The translations under genes and the position numbers were made by a program. From Bacteroidota bacterium (GTDB lineage Bacteria; Spirochaetota; Spirochaetia; JABMQR01), in assembly GCA_013202335.1 (NCBI GenBank), contig JABMQR010000239.1, positions 1 to 26,122 on the forward strand: a stretch of DNA of 26,122 nt, given 5' to 3'. Under the pieces are notes generated by a model. The model was given only the letters and a program-made list of their open reading frames with translations, was not told the DNA's origin and did not search any database. Positions 16,576-24,438 of this stretch are shown here, piece by piece; the first letter of the stretch is position 1; each line of letters begins with the position of its first letter.

Positions 16576-17843
16576 TTGTTTCTCCTCTGTAAAGTAGTCT
16601 GCTCATAAGCAAACACTTCGGAAATCACTTTGCTTTCAGGGACTACCCCATTCTTTATACAGTACATATCCCAGACAGCACCAAAAGGCATGGATTTCAA
16701 TTGTTCAGACAAGGCCAGCCTCCCGTAATAGTTGCCGCTGGTCTCAAATTCAACAAGGGTATCGATTGGCTGCAGCATTGCAGACAAGAGCCCTTTCAGC
16801 GTAGCCCTTGCTCCGGTAACCCAGGCACCTACACGGTTAAGCGTTGCATCAAAGAAATCCAGCCCAATATGGATTTTATCAAGTTTTCCGGAACGGACAA
16901 GCTCCTCACAAAGAAAACGGATATCATCATTCAATACTACTACATGATCACTATCCCATCGCATTGGTCGACTTACATGCAGCAGCAGCTCATCAGCAAA
17001 CAGCATGACTGAAGATATCTTATCTGCGATCAATTCTGTGGGATGAAAATGACCAAGATCCAGACAAACCATAACATTGTTTAACGCCGCATAGAACATA
17101 TAGAATTCATGAGAACCGACCACAAAGGCCTCGCTCCCAATACCGAATAATTTTGTTTCCACTGCGTCTTTTACAAAATCGGGAGAGTATTTTACAGAAA
17201 ATATCTCATCAAGAGAGTTTTTCAACATATGCCGATAGCCTGCACGGTCAACCGGGTAATCTTTAAATCCATCAGGAATCCAAATATTGTGCACAGCAGG
17301 AGTACCAAGTGCTTTCCCTATATACGCTGCGATCCCCCGGGAACGTTTCGAATGCTCGATCCAAAAATTCCTGATACCATCATTTTTACTGGAAAGGGTA
17401 AATCCTGATTCAGCCAACGGGTGAGAAAAATAGGTGGCATTAAAATCAAGTCCTGTCCCCTGCTCTTTTGCCCAATTAACCCATCCGGAAAAATGGGACG
17501 GCTCTATCTGATCCCTGTCAATTTTGCTGTTGCCAAATTCTCCATAACTGGCATGAAGATTCAAGCGGTGTTTTCCCGGGATGAGTGAGTAGACTTTCTC
17601 AATATCAGTACGTAATTCATGTATTGTTCCGGCTTTTCCGGGATAATTTCCCGTAACCTGAATGCCCCCTCCGGTCAATTCAGCATCAGGTGACTCAAAT
17701 CCGCCAACATCATCTCCCTGCCAGCAATGCAGAGAAAGTGGTACTTTCTTTAAGTCATCCATCACTTTCTCTGTATCTATACCTATCTCAGCATAGGCTT
17801 CACGTGCAAGCTGATACGAATTTTCGTAAAATAAATCTTTCAT
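16572..17843 (-). CDS. rhaA: L-rhamnose isomerase
   Basis: A 423-residue enzyme closely matching E. coli-type RhaA, which converts L-rhamnose to L-rhamnulose in the cytoplasm with a divalent metal. Conserved stretches include VPLSLHCWQGDDVGGFE, TGNYPGKAG, the metal-site segments LFGIGSEAFVVGSHEFYM, CLDLGHFHPTELIADK and LHVSRPMRWDSDHVV, and HIGLDFFDATLNRVGAWV. Length equals the family norm (about 420). The ATG at 17843 is preferred over one 8 codons upstream because GGAGGGG lies 6-7 nt before it. It is the first gene of the operon, divergent from an AraC-type regulator. Confidence 0.95.
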   Translation of the reverse strand: MKDLFYENSYQLAREAYAEIGIDTEKVMDDLKKVPLSLHCWQGDDVGGFESPDAELTGGGIQVTGNYPGKAGTIHELRTDIEKVYSLIPGKHRLNLHASYGEFGNSKIDRDQIEPSHFSGWVNWAKEQGTGLDFNATYFSHPLAESGFTLSSKNDGIRNFWIEHSKRSRGIAAYIGKALGTPAVHNIWIPDGFKDYPVDRAGYRHMLKNSLDEIFSVKYSPDFVKDAVETKLFGIGSEAFVVGSHEFYMFYAALNNVMVCLDLGHFHPTELIADKISSVMLFADELLLHVSRPMRWDSDHVVVLNDDIRFLCEELVRSGKLDKIHIGLDFFDATLNRVGAWVTGARATLKGLLSAMLQPIDTLVEFETSGNYYGRLALSEQLKSMPFGAVWDMYCIKNGVVPESKVISEVFAYEQTTLQRRNK

Positions 17844-17879
17844 ATTTTCCCCTCCAGGGTGGATCATTATTTATACTTA

Positions 17880-17908
17880 ATCATAGTTTATATTCAGATT
17901 CATGATAA
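17880..17908 (-). promoter_or_regulatory. Candidate promoter of the rhamnose operon
   Basis: Read on the minus strand, TTATCA (17908-17903) and TATGAT (17885-17880) are separated by 17 nt upstream of rhaA. The -35 box is weak, as expected for an activator-dependent promoter. Confidence 0.4.
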
Positions 17909-17926
17909 ATCCTTGATTATTTTATC
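17904..17926. promoter_or_regulatory. Possible shared operator between divergent rhaA and araC-type genes
   Basis: GATAAA (17904-17909) and TTTATC (17921-17926) form a 6-bp inverted repeat, centred between the two back-to-back candidate promoters. It is a plausible site for the neighbouring regulator. The match is short and AT-rich, so chance is not excluded. Confidence 0.25.
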
Positions 17927-17941
17927 GTTTTTTAGCATTAT
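17913..17941 (+). promoter_or_regulatory. Candidate promoter of the AraC-type regulator
   Basis: TTGATT (17913-17918) and CATTAT (17936-17941) at 17-nt spacing. The predicted start falls at about 17948, the ATG itself, and no ribosome-binding site precedes the gene. Confidence 0.35.
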
Positions 17942-17947
17942 TCTTTC

Positions 17948-18826
17948 ATGAGAAAACCAAATCTGCTTTCAAGAGACTTTTTTGACGACACACTGCTAAA
18001 ACTCAAAGTCATTGAACGAAATCCGCAAGTACCCTTCCCTCTGCATTCCCACGACTTTACTGAGTTAGTTATAATTCTTTCAGGTTCAGGTATTCATTTT
18101 ACAGAAGGAGCTGAATACCGCGTTATGCCGGGAGATGTATTCGTAATTGAGAGCGGTTTTAGTCATGGTTTTAAAAATTTAGACAATTTACGGTTATATA
18201 ACATTATTTTTGCACCGCAAATTCTTAAGCAGGTTTTTATTGATATTCAGCAGATGCCCGGGTACCATGCGGTATTTACTGTTGAACCGAAATTCAGAGA
18301 TATTCATGAATTTGAAAGCAGGCTGCAGTTGAGCAGAGATCAGCTGCAGTATTGTGAACAGTTGATTTCCCGCCTGAATACTGAATTAGTATATACGGAT
18401 TCAGCGAATGGAAACCGCGCCCTTGCACTAGCCTATTTTATTGAACTCGTTGTGTACCTATCCAGAATCTACACACAGGTACATGTAGATGGTTCACGGG
18501 GGGTCATGAGAATGGCAGAATTATTTGCATTCCTTCAGACTCATCTTGACCGATCCATAACAATTGATGAAATATCAGCACGTTCAAATATGTCACCCAG
18601 TACCCTGCACAGGGCTTTCCACAGAACCGTTCAATGCTCACCTATTGAGTATCATCTACAGCTGAGAATAGATCATGCCTTGAATCTTTTGAAACATTCC
18701 AGACTTTCGATATCACAGGTTTCTGAAGCTTCCGGGTTTTCCGACAGTAACTATTTTTCGCGTCAGTTCCGAAAGCGGGTTGGAATGAGTCCTAGGGAGT
18801 ACAAAAAAAGCACCATCAGTGAATAG
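17948..18826 (+). CDS. AraC-family regulator with cupin sensor domain (RhaS/RhaR-like)
   Basis: A 292-residue transcription factor. The N-terminal half is a cupin sugar-binding domain (FPLHSHDFTELVIILSG, then RVMPGDVFVIESGFSHGF). The C-terminal 100 residues carry two helix-turn-helix units (ISARSNMSPSTLHRAFHRT and VSEASGFSDSNYFSRQFRK), ending in the GMSPREYKK motif. Architecture and length match E. coli RhaS/RhaR. Its position divergent from the isomerase makes it the likely rhamnose-responsive regulator. Whether it activates like RhaS is inferred from family. The last 17 bases of the gene fall inside a terminator serving the opposite strand. Confidence 0.9.
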   Translation: MRKPNLLSRDFFDDTLLKLKVIERNPQVPFPLHSHDFTELVIILSGSGIHFTEGAEYRVMPGDVFVIESGFSHGFKNLDNLRLYNIIFAPQILKQVFIDIQQMPGYHAVFTVEPKFRDIHEFESRLQLSRDQLQYCEQLISRLNTELVYTDSANGNRALALAYFIELVVYLSRIYTQVHVDGSRGVMRMAELFAFLQTHLDRSITIDEISARSNMSPSTLHRAFHRTVQCSPIEYHLQLRIDHALNLLKHSRLSISQVSEASGFSDSNYFSRQFRKRVGMSPREYKKSTISE

Positions 18827-18842
18827 TTATCACTAATGGCGC
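18803..18842 (-). terminator. Rho-independent terminator of the barrel-like protein gene
   Basis: On the minus strand GCGCCATTAGTGA pairs with TCACTGATGGTGC, giving 13 pairs of which two are G-U, with a 7-nt loop. Seven U residues follow (18809-18803). It is 24 bases past the stop at 18867 and reaches into the end of the convergent regulator gene. In plus-strand RNA the same stem has two A-C mismatches, so the structure favours minus-strand termination. Confidence 0.8.
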
Positions 18843-18866
18843 CTTCTGCAATAATAATTATCTGGT

Positions 18867-19478
18867 TTAAAACATATAAGTGACTGAAACTTTTGGTATT
18901 GGTATAAAATCAATATCAAATTCACCAAAGTCTATTTCTCCGATATCTAATGTTGGAGTTATTAAATATGCCCCAGCCTCAACTGATAAATATCCACCAA
19001 AATCATATCCTACCGAAACACCAAAGGCAGACCCTGCTGTTTTGAACATAAAACTATCATCATTATTGATAAAGTCATAATCCGATGCTATAAAACCCGC
19101 AACAAGTTCTGTATCCAAAAACATTGACCTTCTATATGGACTAAAATAAAGTCTTGCACCAACTTCCACCAACCCAATTGCGGCAAAAGTAGCTCCGGTG
19201 GTACCTGCCTGCACAACCTCTGTGAGCCACGTTGAAACTCTCACAAGCGGGGCAACAGTTGCCTTCAATTCGATGGTATCCGTTAACCCATAATGGATAG
19301 TCGGACCACCCAGAAACTCTGTAAGGTCAAGACTAATAAAGAATGTAGGCATTGTAAAATCTGCTCCCAATCTCACCCGACCAGTCCTGTCGGCATAATC
19401 ATAATTATTCTGGGAAAAAATCATGGCACTGGAACCAATAAAAAGCAAAACCAAAAGTAAAGTAATTAGTTTCTTCAT
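18867..19478 (-). CDS. Exported beta-barrel-like outer membrane protein, unknown function
   Basis: 203 residues from the ATG at 19478, which follows GGAGG by 7 nt; a start 8 codons upstream lacks such a site. The N-terminus MKKLITLLLVLLFIGSSAMIFS is a Sec signal peptide. The mature part alternates polar and hydrophobic residues in short strands (VRLGADFTMPTFFISLDLTE, TIELKATVAPLVRVSTW, VGARLYFSPYRRSMFLD). It ends VSVTYMF with the terminal phenylalanine usual for outer membrane barrels. I do not recognise the family. It has its own terminator, so it is a separate unit from the regulator. A second, shorter protein of the same style is at 23842-24318. Confidence 0.7.
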   Translation of the reverse strand: MKKLITLLLVLLFIGSSAMIFSQNNYDYADRTGRVRLGADFTMPTFFISLDLTEFLGGPTIHYGLTDTIELKATVAPLVRVSTWLTEVVQAGTTGATFAAIGLVEVGARLYFSPYRRSMFLDTELVAGFIASDYDFINNDDSFMFKTAGSAFGVSVGYDFGGYLSVEAGAYLITPTLDIGEIDFGEFDIDFIPIPKVSVTYMF

Positions 19479-19637
19479 GTAATACCTCCAAAAATATATC
19501 ATAGAAGAAACCCAAAAAATGAGTTTCCCCTCACAATCCCTTGCTAAGTAAACAGTAAGCTTCCTTCTATGTTACACATTTAAGAAGCAATAAATAATAA
19601 TCTATAATATTACAAATTTACTCAGATATACCTTTTA

Positions 19638-19778
19638 CTACAGTAATTCCTTCAACTCTTTCACCAGTTCTTCAGTACTTGGGATGATAGAGGGGTTTTT
19701 CCTGGATGGTTTTATAAACGATAAACCAATTTCTGCAAAGAATTTATTCGAACAAAAAAAGTATTCTCGTTTTTGGGG
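19638..19778 (-). pseudogene. 3' remnant of an unidentified protein gene
   Basis: The gap 19479-19942 holds no full gene. On the minus strand a 46-codon open stretch ends at a TAG (19640-19638) and reads like genuine protein. It includes EYFFCSNKFFAEIGLSFIKP followed by STEELVKELKELL. It has no start codon in context; an in-frame TGA (19781-19779) precedes it. This is most simply the C-terminal tail of a decayed gene. A 5-bp ACCCG/CGGGT hairpin lies further on at 19834-19846. The family is not recognised. Confidence 0.35.
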
Positions 19779-19868
19779 TCAAATTATTGGGTTAATTCTT
19801 TACTACCCATTAATTACCAACTGATACAATCCCACCCGCTTCGGGTCACTTCAAACTATTTCTTACAC

Positions 19869-19897
19869 TTTACACATTGTAACAACTAATACATAAT
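19869..19897 (+). promoter_or_regulatory. Promoter of the GH2 glycosidase gene
   Basis: TTTACA (19869-19874) and CATAAT (19892-19897) are spaced 17 nt, each matching consensus at 5 of 6 positions. A TTACA/TGTAA inverted repeat (19863-19867/19878-19882) overlaps the -35 box and could be an operator. The predicted start near 19904 gives a leader of about 40 nt. Confidence 0.5.
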
Positions 19898-19942
19898 CGA
19901 AATAATTTCAATTTAATTAATTTCAAAAGTCAGGAGATACAT

Positions 19943-22342
19943 GTGCGTCAAATAACACCTATAAACTTCGGATGGAAATATAGTATCGATTTCAAAGATA
20001 CCTATAAAAAGCCAGCTTTTGATGATAAAGAATTTGTGGAAGTTGATATCCCGCATACAAATATCGAACTGCCATACAACTGTTTTAATGAGGAAGAGTA
20101 TCAGTTTATCTCCTGCTATCGGAAAAAAATCCAGATGGACCATACCGAGTTATCTAATAAAAAGATTTTTATTGATTTTGCCGGTGTAATGACGTATGCA
20201 GAGGTTTTTGTAAATGGAGAGTTCGCCGGATCTCATAAAGGTGGATACACCCCGTTTTCCATCGATGCAACACCTTTTATCAGGGCGGGAAACGAGCAAA
20301 TTCTTGTGGTGAAAGTTGATTCGACAGAGAGAACGGACATCCCCCCATTTGGAAATGTAATTGATTACCTGACGTATGGCGGAATTTATCGTGACGTATC
20401 AATTCGCATAGTAAATCCTACATATATTGAGAATTTACGAATACTTCCGGAGAAAAAAGATAACAGGAACTGGGATATTTCATTCTCCGCAAGCATTCAG
20501 GGAGATCACGCAGACACCTCTGAAATTACCATTATCTTATACGATCGATTAAAGAATATTGTTGGAAGTGTAACATCAACTCAACAGACCTTTTCACTGA
20601 AAGAACTCACTGGGGTTGATGTTTGGGATATTGAAACTCCTCATCTCTATACTGCTGAAGCAGAACTTAAAATCGATGGTAACTTAATGGACTCAACTCT
20701 TTATACATTTGGTTTTAGAGAGTCTGAATTCAGACCGGATGGATTCTATCTGAACAGAAAAAAAATCCCGCTGATCGGGCTTAACCGGCATCAGAGTTTT
20801 CCCTATGTTGGATATGCAATGCCTGACAGAGTTCAACAGAAAGATGCCGACATTCTCAAATATGAACTGGGGCTGAATATAGTAAGAACGTCCCATTATC
20901 CACAGTCCGTTGCATTTTTAGATCGGTGTGATGAGATAGGCCTGCTTGTCTTTGAGGAAATTCCCGGCTGGCAGCATATTGGTGATTTAGAGTGGCAGAA
21001 AACAGCTGATCAGCAGGTTACTGAAATGATAAAACGTGACTGGAATCATCCCTCTATCATAATTTGGGGTGTTCGTATAAATGAATCTCTGGATAATCAT
21101 GATTTCTATACAGCAACCAATAAAACTGCACATGCAGCTGACCCATCACGTCAAACCGGTGGAGTACGCTGCTTTCCCCATAGTGAACTCCTCGAAGATG
21201 TCTACACCATGAACGACTTCATACACAGCGGCGGTAAGGTAGTACTGAAGCCGGCCCATAAAGTGATTGGAAAGAAAGGTGTGCCGTATATAGTTACAGA
21301 GTATAATGGCCACATGTACCCCACAAAACGGTTTGATTCAGAGAATCGTGTTCGGGAGCATGCACTTCGTCACGCAAGAGTGATTAACCTGCAGCTCGGA
21401 GATCCGGCAATCAGCGGGGCTATCGGCTGGTGTGCATTTGACTACAACACCCACAAGGATTTCGGATCCGGGGACAAAATCTGTTATCACGGTGTTATGG
21501 ATATGTTTAGAATTCCCAAGTATGCAGCGGCTGCCTACAGAAGTCAGAATGATCCAAAAAAGACAGAGCCCTATATGCAAATTGCATCTCTGGTAGCTAA
21601 GGGGGACTGCGATGCAAGTTTCCTCTTTCCCATTGAAATATTCACCAATTGTGAAAGCGTGAAGGTCTATAACAGCAGTGACGAGCTTATTGATACATTT
21701 TATCCGGAGCATAAAGCATGGCCACATCTTCCTCACCCCCCCATTCGTTTAATGGACTTTCTGGGAAAAAGCCTTGAACAGCTTCCATTTAGTAAAAAGG
21801 ATCAGGATAAATTCCGTAAAATTCTTCGGGATGCACAGAGCAATAGCGGGATCCTTTCTTTCCGCTCAAAACGTACTGCATTCATTCTGATGCTGAAATT
21901 TAAATTATCACGAAAAGAGTTTACTCAAATTGGTTTCGCTATTTTAGGTGGATGGGGATCCAAAGACTCCACGTTTAGGTTTGATGCCTGTATTAATGAG
22001 AAGGTTGCTATAACGCAATTTGCCGGGGGTCAGGTGTATGCTGAGAGGCTGCAGGCTACTCTCGATGACAGTACTTTATCTCTTTCTGGAAATACATACG
22101 ATGCGACAAGAATTAGTTTTCGACTGGTAGATAATTTCGGCAGGGATCTCCCCTATATAGCTGACTCACTTGAACTCAGCATTGAAGGTCCAGGTAAAAT
22201 CATGGGACCGGCAAAGGTTCCTCTCACTGGAGGTTGTACAGCTGTGTGGGTGAGAACTATGGGTTCACCCGGGACTATTACCGTTACAGCAGCCAGCACC
22301 CGGGTTGATGCAGTTTCAGTAGATATTGAAGTTACTGACTAA
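19943..22342 (+). CDS. Glycoside hydrolase family 2 enzyme (beta-galactosidase/beta-glucuronidase-like)
   Basis: A 799-residue retaining glycosidase. An N-terminal jelly-roll sugar-binding domain (about 1-160, with IDFAGVMTYAEVFVNGEFAG) is followed by an Ig-like domain (about 165-255) and a TIM barrel (about 260-560), then C-terminal beta-domains. The barrel shows GLNRHQSFPYVGYAMP, GLNIVRTSHYPQS and NHPSIIIWGVRINES. Glu381 in RINES is the likely acid/base and Glu453 in VTEYNG the likely nucleophile. No signal peptide is present, so it acts in the cytoplasm on an imported oligosaccharide. The start is GTG with AGGAGA 5 nt before it; an ATG two bases upstream is in another frame and stops after four codons. 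The substrate is uncertain. The rhamnose context suggests a glycoside from rhamnose-containing plant or bacterial polymers, which is inference. Confidence 0.9.
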   Translation: MRQITPINFGWKYSIDFKDTYKKPAFDDKEFVEVDIPHTNIELPYNCFNEEEYQFISCYRKKIQMDHTELSNKKIFIDFAGVMTYAEVFVNGEFAGSHKGGYTPFSIDATPFIRAGNEQILVVKVDSTERTDIPPFGNVIDYLTYGGIYRDVSIRIVNPTYIENLRILPEKKDNRNWDISFSASIQGDHADTSEITIILYDRLKNIVGSVTSTQQTFSLKELTGVDVWDIETPHLYTAEAELKIDGNLMDSTLYTFGFRESEFRPDGFYLNRKKIPLIGLNRHQSFPYVGYAMPDRVQQKDADILKYELGLNIVRTSHYPQSVAFLDRCDEIGLLVFEEIPGWQHIGDLEWQKTADQQVTEMIKRDWNHPSIIIWGVRINESLDNHDFYTATNKTAHAADPSRQTGGVRCFPHSELLEDVYTMNDFIHSGGKVVLKPAHKVIGKKGVPYIVTEYNGHMYPTKRFDSENRVREHALRHARVINLQLGDPAISGAIGWCAFDYNTHKDFGSGDKICYHGVMDMFRIPKYAAAAYRSQNDPKKTEPYMQIASLVAKGDCDASFLFPIEIFTNCESVKVYNSSDELIDTFYPEHKAWPHLPHPPIRLMDFLGKSLEQLPFSKKDQDKFRKILRDAQSNSGILSFRSKRTAFILMLKFKLSRKEFTQIGFAILGGWGSKDSTFRFDACINEKVAITQFAGGQVYAERLQATLDDSTLSLSGNTYDATRISFRLVDNFGRDLPYIADSLELSIEGPGKIMGPAKVPLTGGCTAVWVRTMGSPGTITVTAASTRVDAVSVDIEVTD

Positions 22343-22358
22343 TTATAGTGTGCAGGTT

Positions 22359-23237
22359 CTATGGGAAAAGCACCTTAAAAGCTCGGGAAATCGCACCAGG
22401 AAGGCTGGAATAATGAGTCTCATTGTCCATAATCAGCAATTCCACATCAAGACTCTCATAATCACGATTTTCCAGTTTCGTATAGAACCTTTCGTAATGG
22501 GATACATCCATCTGCAACGCATCTAACCCTTCAAGTGCTCCTATTGACATGAACAGTTTAGCAGATAAATCAGTATTATTTTGCGCATATTCATCTTCAT
22601 ATATAAAAATTGTCCAATCCTACCACTGCACATAAGCACTGGAAGAGGCTCACCACAAAGAAGGACTCATAGCCGCATATCGGTTGAAGATATCAGGCGC
22701 ACGAAGAAGCGTATAAAGAACGAAAAGGCCTCCCAGGGAGTGTCCCATTATGGTTCGATCCTCCGGCATTGTACGATAATTAGATTCTACAAATGGGATG
22801 AGTTCATCTTTGATAAACGGTAGAAACTTGAAAGCACCTCCTGTCATGCCAGATTCTTTGTAATAAGCCATCCTTACAGGGGTAAAGTCACGTTCGCGCC
22901 GCGCAATCCAAACTGCTTCCCCAGGAGCTACCCCATACCCGATCCCTACAATAATCATCTCAGTCAAGCCTTCTACATCCATAAGCGGACGTGCGATCTC
23001 GGTAGTAAGAGCGAAATTGGCGTCACCATCAAGTACGAATACTACCGGATAGCTGCGTGAACTTCTTTGATAATTTTTCGGTAGTGCGACTGTTATAGTA
23101 TAATTCTTACGTACATTCTCGGAGTAGATTTCATGTACTTCAGTGTCACGAAGTGCAAACTCCCGGGCTGCGAGCGAAGATGCAATACACACAAGTACCA
23201 CCAATATAATAACGATACGTTGGTTTCCACATTTCAT
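22359..23237 (-). pseudogene. Exported esterase (alpha/beta hydrolase, esterase-D-like), broken by two in-frame stops
   Basis: The frame starts with MKCGNQRIVIILVVLVCIASSLA, a signal peptide preceded by AAGGAGG. It continues through YPVVFVLDGDANF and the nucleophile motif GHSLGG (Ser167) to MSPSLW, then hits TGA (22652-22650). Ten codons later comes TAG (22622-22620). Beyond that the same frame resumes with family-like sequence (IFIYEDEYAQNNTDLSAKLF, then MDNETHYSSLPGAISRAF with the catalytic His) to a stop at 22361-22359. In intact relatives SPSLWW is followed within a few residues by the IFxYE segment. The roughly 30-nt piece between two TGGT copies therefore looks inserted, and TAG looks like a mutated TGG. 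The truncated 195-residue product would lack the histidine. Confidence 0.85.
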
Positions 23238-23841
23238 TTGTTTCCTCCTTGTATGATGAGGCCACGACTCAAGACGCTACAGCATAACAAATTGGAAATA
23301 TTTCACACCACATATTCGATGTTTCATAATCCGGTGCCTGACGGAGTCATTCCCGGTTATAAAACTTGATTTTAAATGCTTTCCCTCGTATGGGAGAGCA
23401 TTATCGCCTCTCTCAGTGCTTCCGCACAAAATCTGGTATCCATTAATTACTATTGGATACTAAATTTATTTTCTTCAAAGTAGATAGAGGTATACTGGAT
23501 GTTTCTGGTACTTTTTTCCTGGTGTTTTTCTTCGACCGGATGGCTTACGTTTTCAGCTTTCTCATTACGGACTTCTATTCTGTTGCTCTCTCCTAGATGT
23601 CCACTTAAATTACTTTTGCAACGGGTCTTTATGTCTGTCAGATGTAGACAGTACGAACCGGTTTTCAAATATATTGTAGAATATAATTGATAAATCATGA
23701 GATCACAAATGCCTGCAGTATTCAGCAGCTCTAAATGTGGTTGTTTTGCAGTACTCAAACTAAGCATGTGTTAAGTGAACATGTCAAATCAAACTCATAG
23801 TGTCGATTATCTATTATTCCACATCTGAGAATTGAACCGAA
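23238..23841. other. 604-base intergenic stretch without a convincing gene
   Basis: Between the esterase start and the barrel-like protein stop I see no supported gene. A 105-codon open frame on the minus strand (23767-23450) has no ribosome-binding site and no recognisable motif. A hairpin lies at 23378-23400. GCAGTATTC and GCAGTACTC form a near-identical pair about 40 nt apart near 23712-23758. The region may be decayed sequence, since it borders a pseudogene. Confidence 0.5.
23378..23400. other. Intergenic hairpin
   Basis: TGCTTTCCC (23378-23386) pairs with GGGAGAGCA (23392-23400) with one G-U and a TCGTAT loop. There is no strong U-tract on either strand, so it may be a weak terminator or a regulatory site. 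Confidence 0.4.
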
Positions 23842-24318
23842 TCACAGAAAACTAAATTCCAAAACACACTCAGGCCAGAGGCCAAACGGGAATGTAATAT
23901 CCCGAATCATCTCCTTCCCGCTTTCAAAGAACAGAGGAAAACCAGTACCGACCCGCAGATTAAGCTGAACAGTATCACTTATTTGCCGTCCCACCACAAC
24001 AGCTCCACCAAGAGAGACCATTGCAGCATTGAAAGTCAATGGTACTAGTAGATTAGGAACCCCAAAAAGTAAGCTGAGACTCCAGGGATTATCCTCCGGG
24101 ATTGTATCTATCATCGCAAACAGATCAAAATTTAATAATCCCATAATTGACACACCAAGATCTGCCTTCATTCCAAAATAATCATTAAAACGATACTCTA
24201 CACCACCTTGTACACTCATTTGCCAGTCGACACTGATGGTAAAACTCAAATCCGATCCGTAAACAGCTGCAGAGCTAATAATAAATAGTAATATCAGTAG
24301 AATCAGTATTTTTTTCAT
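23842..24318 (-). CDS. Short exported barrel-like protein, unknown function
   Basis: 158 residues from the ATG at 24318, preceded by GTGGGGGA at suitable distance; a start 9 codons upstream has no better site. MKKILILLILLFIISSAAVYG is a Sec signal peptide. The mature chain has alternating beta-strand patterns (LSFTISVDWQMSVQGGVEYRF, TVQLNLRVGTGFPLFF) and ends LEFSFL. It resembles the protein at 18867-19478 in style (signal peptide, strand pattern, aromatic end). Direct homology between them is not evident by eye. It lies 120 bases after the rhamnulokinase stop on the same strand and might be co-transcribed. Function unknown. Confidence 0.65.
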   Translation of the reverse strand: MKKILILLILLFIISSAAVYGSDLSFTISVDWQMSVQGGVEYRFNDYFGMKADLGVSIMGLLNFDLFAMIDTIPEDNPWSLSLLFGVPNLLVPLTFNAAMVSLGGAVVVGRQISDTVQLNLRVGTGFPLFFESGKEMIRDITFPFGLWPECVLEFSFL

Positions 24319-24438
24319 ACTTTCCCCCACTTTGTACAAATTCACCTATTACATTATATGCTTGTAGAATTTTGAATAGCAAGAGGTCTCTATGTATTTT
24401 TCGATTTTACATTAATTAGGCATACTTAGTGAAAGCAT

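Noticed and set aside
19834..19846. ACCCG/CGGGT hairpin as a terminator
   Set aside because: Only five pairs and no U-tract on either strand.
22359..22652. Recoding of TGA/TAG (selenocysteine or pyrrolysine) in the esterase
   Set aside because: Neither stop falls at a catalytic position, no selenocysteine-type hairpin is evident, and two different stops within ten codons plus an apparent insertion are better explained by decay.
23450..23767. 105-codon open frame on the minus strand
   Set aside because: No ribosome-binding site, no signal or motif, unusual composition, and it lies beside decayed sequence.
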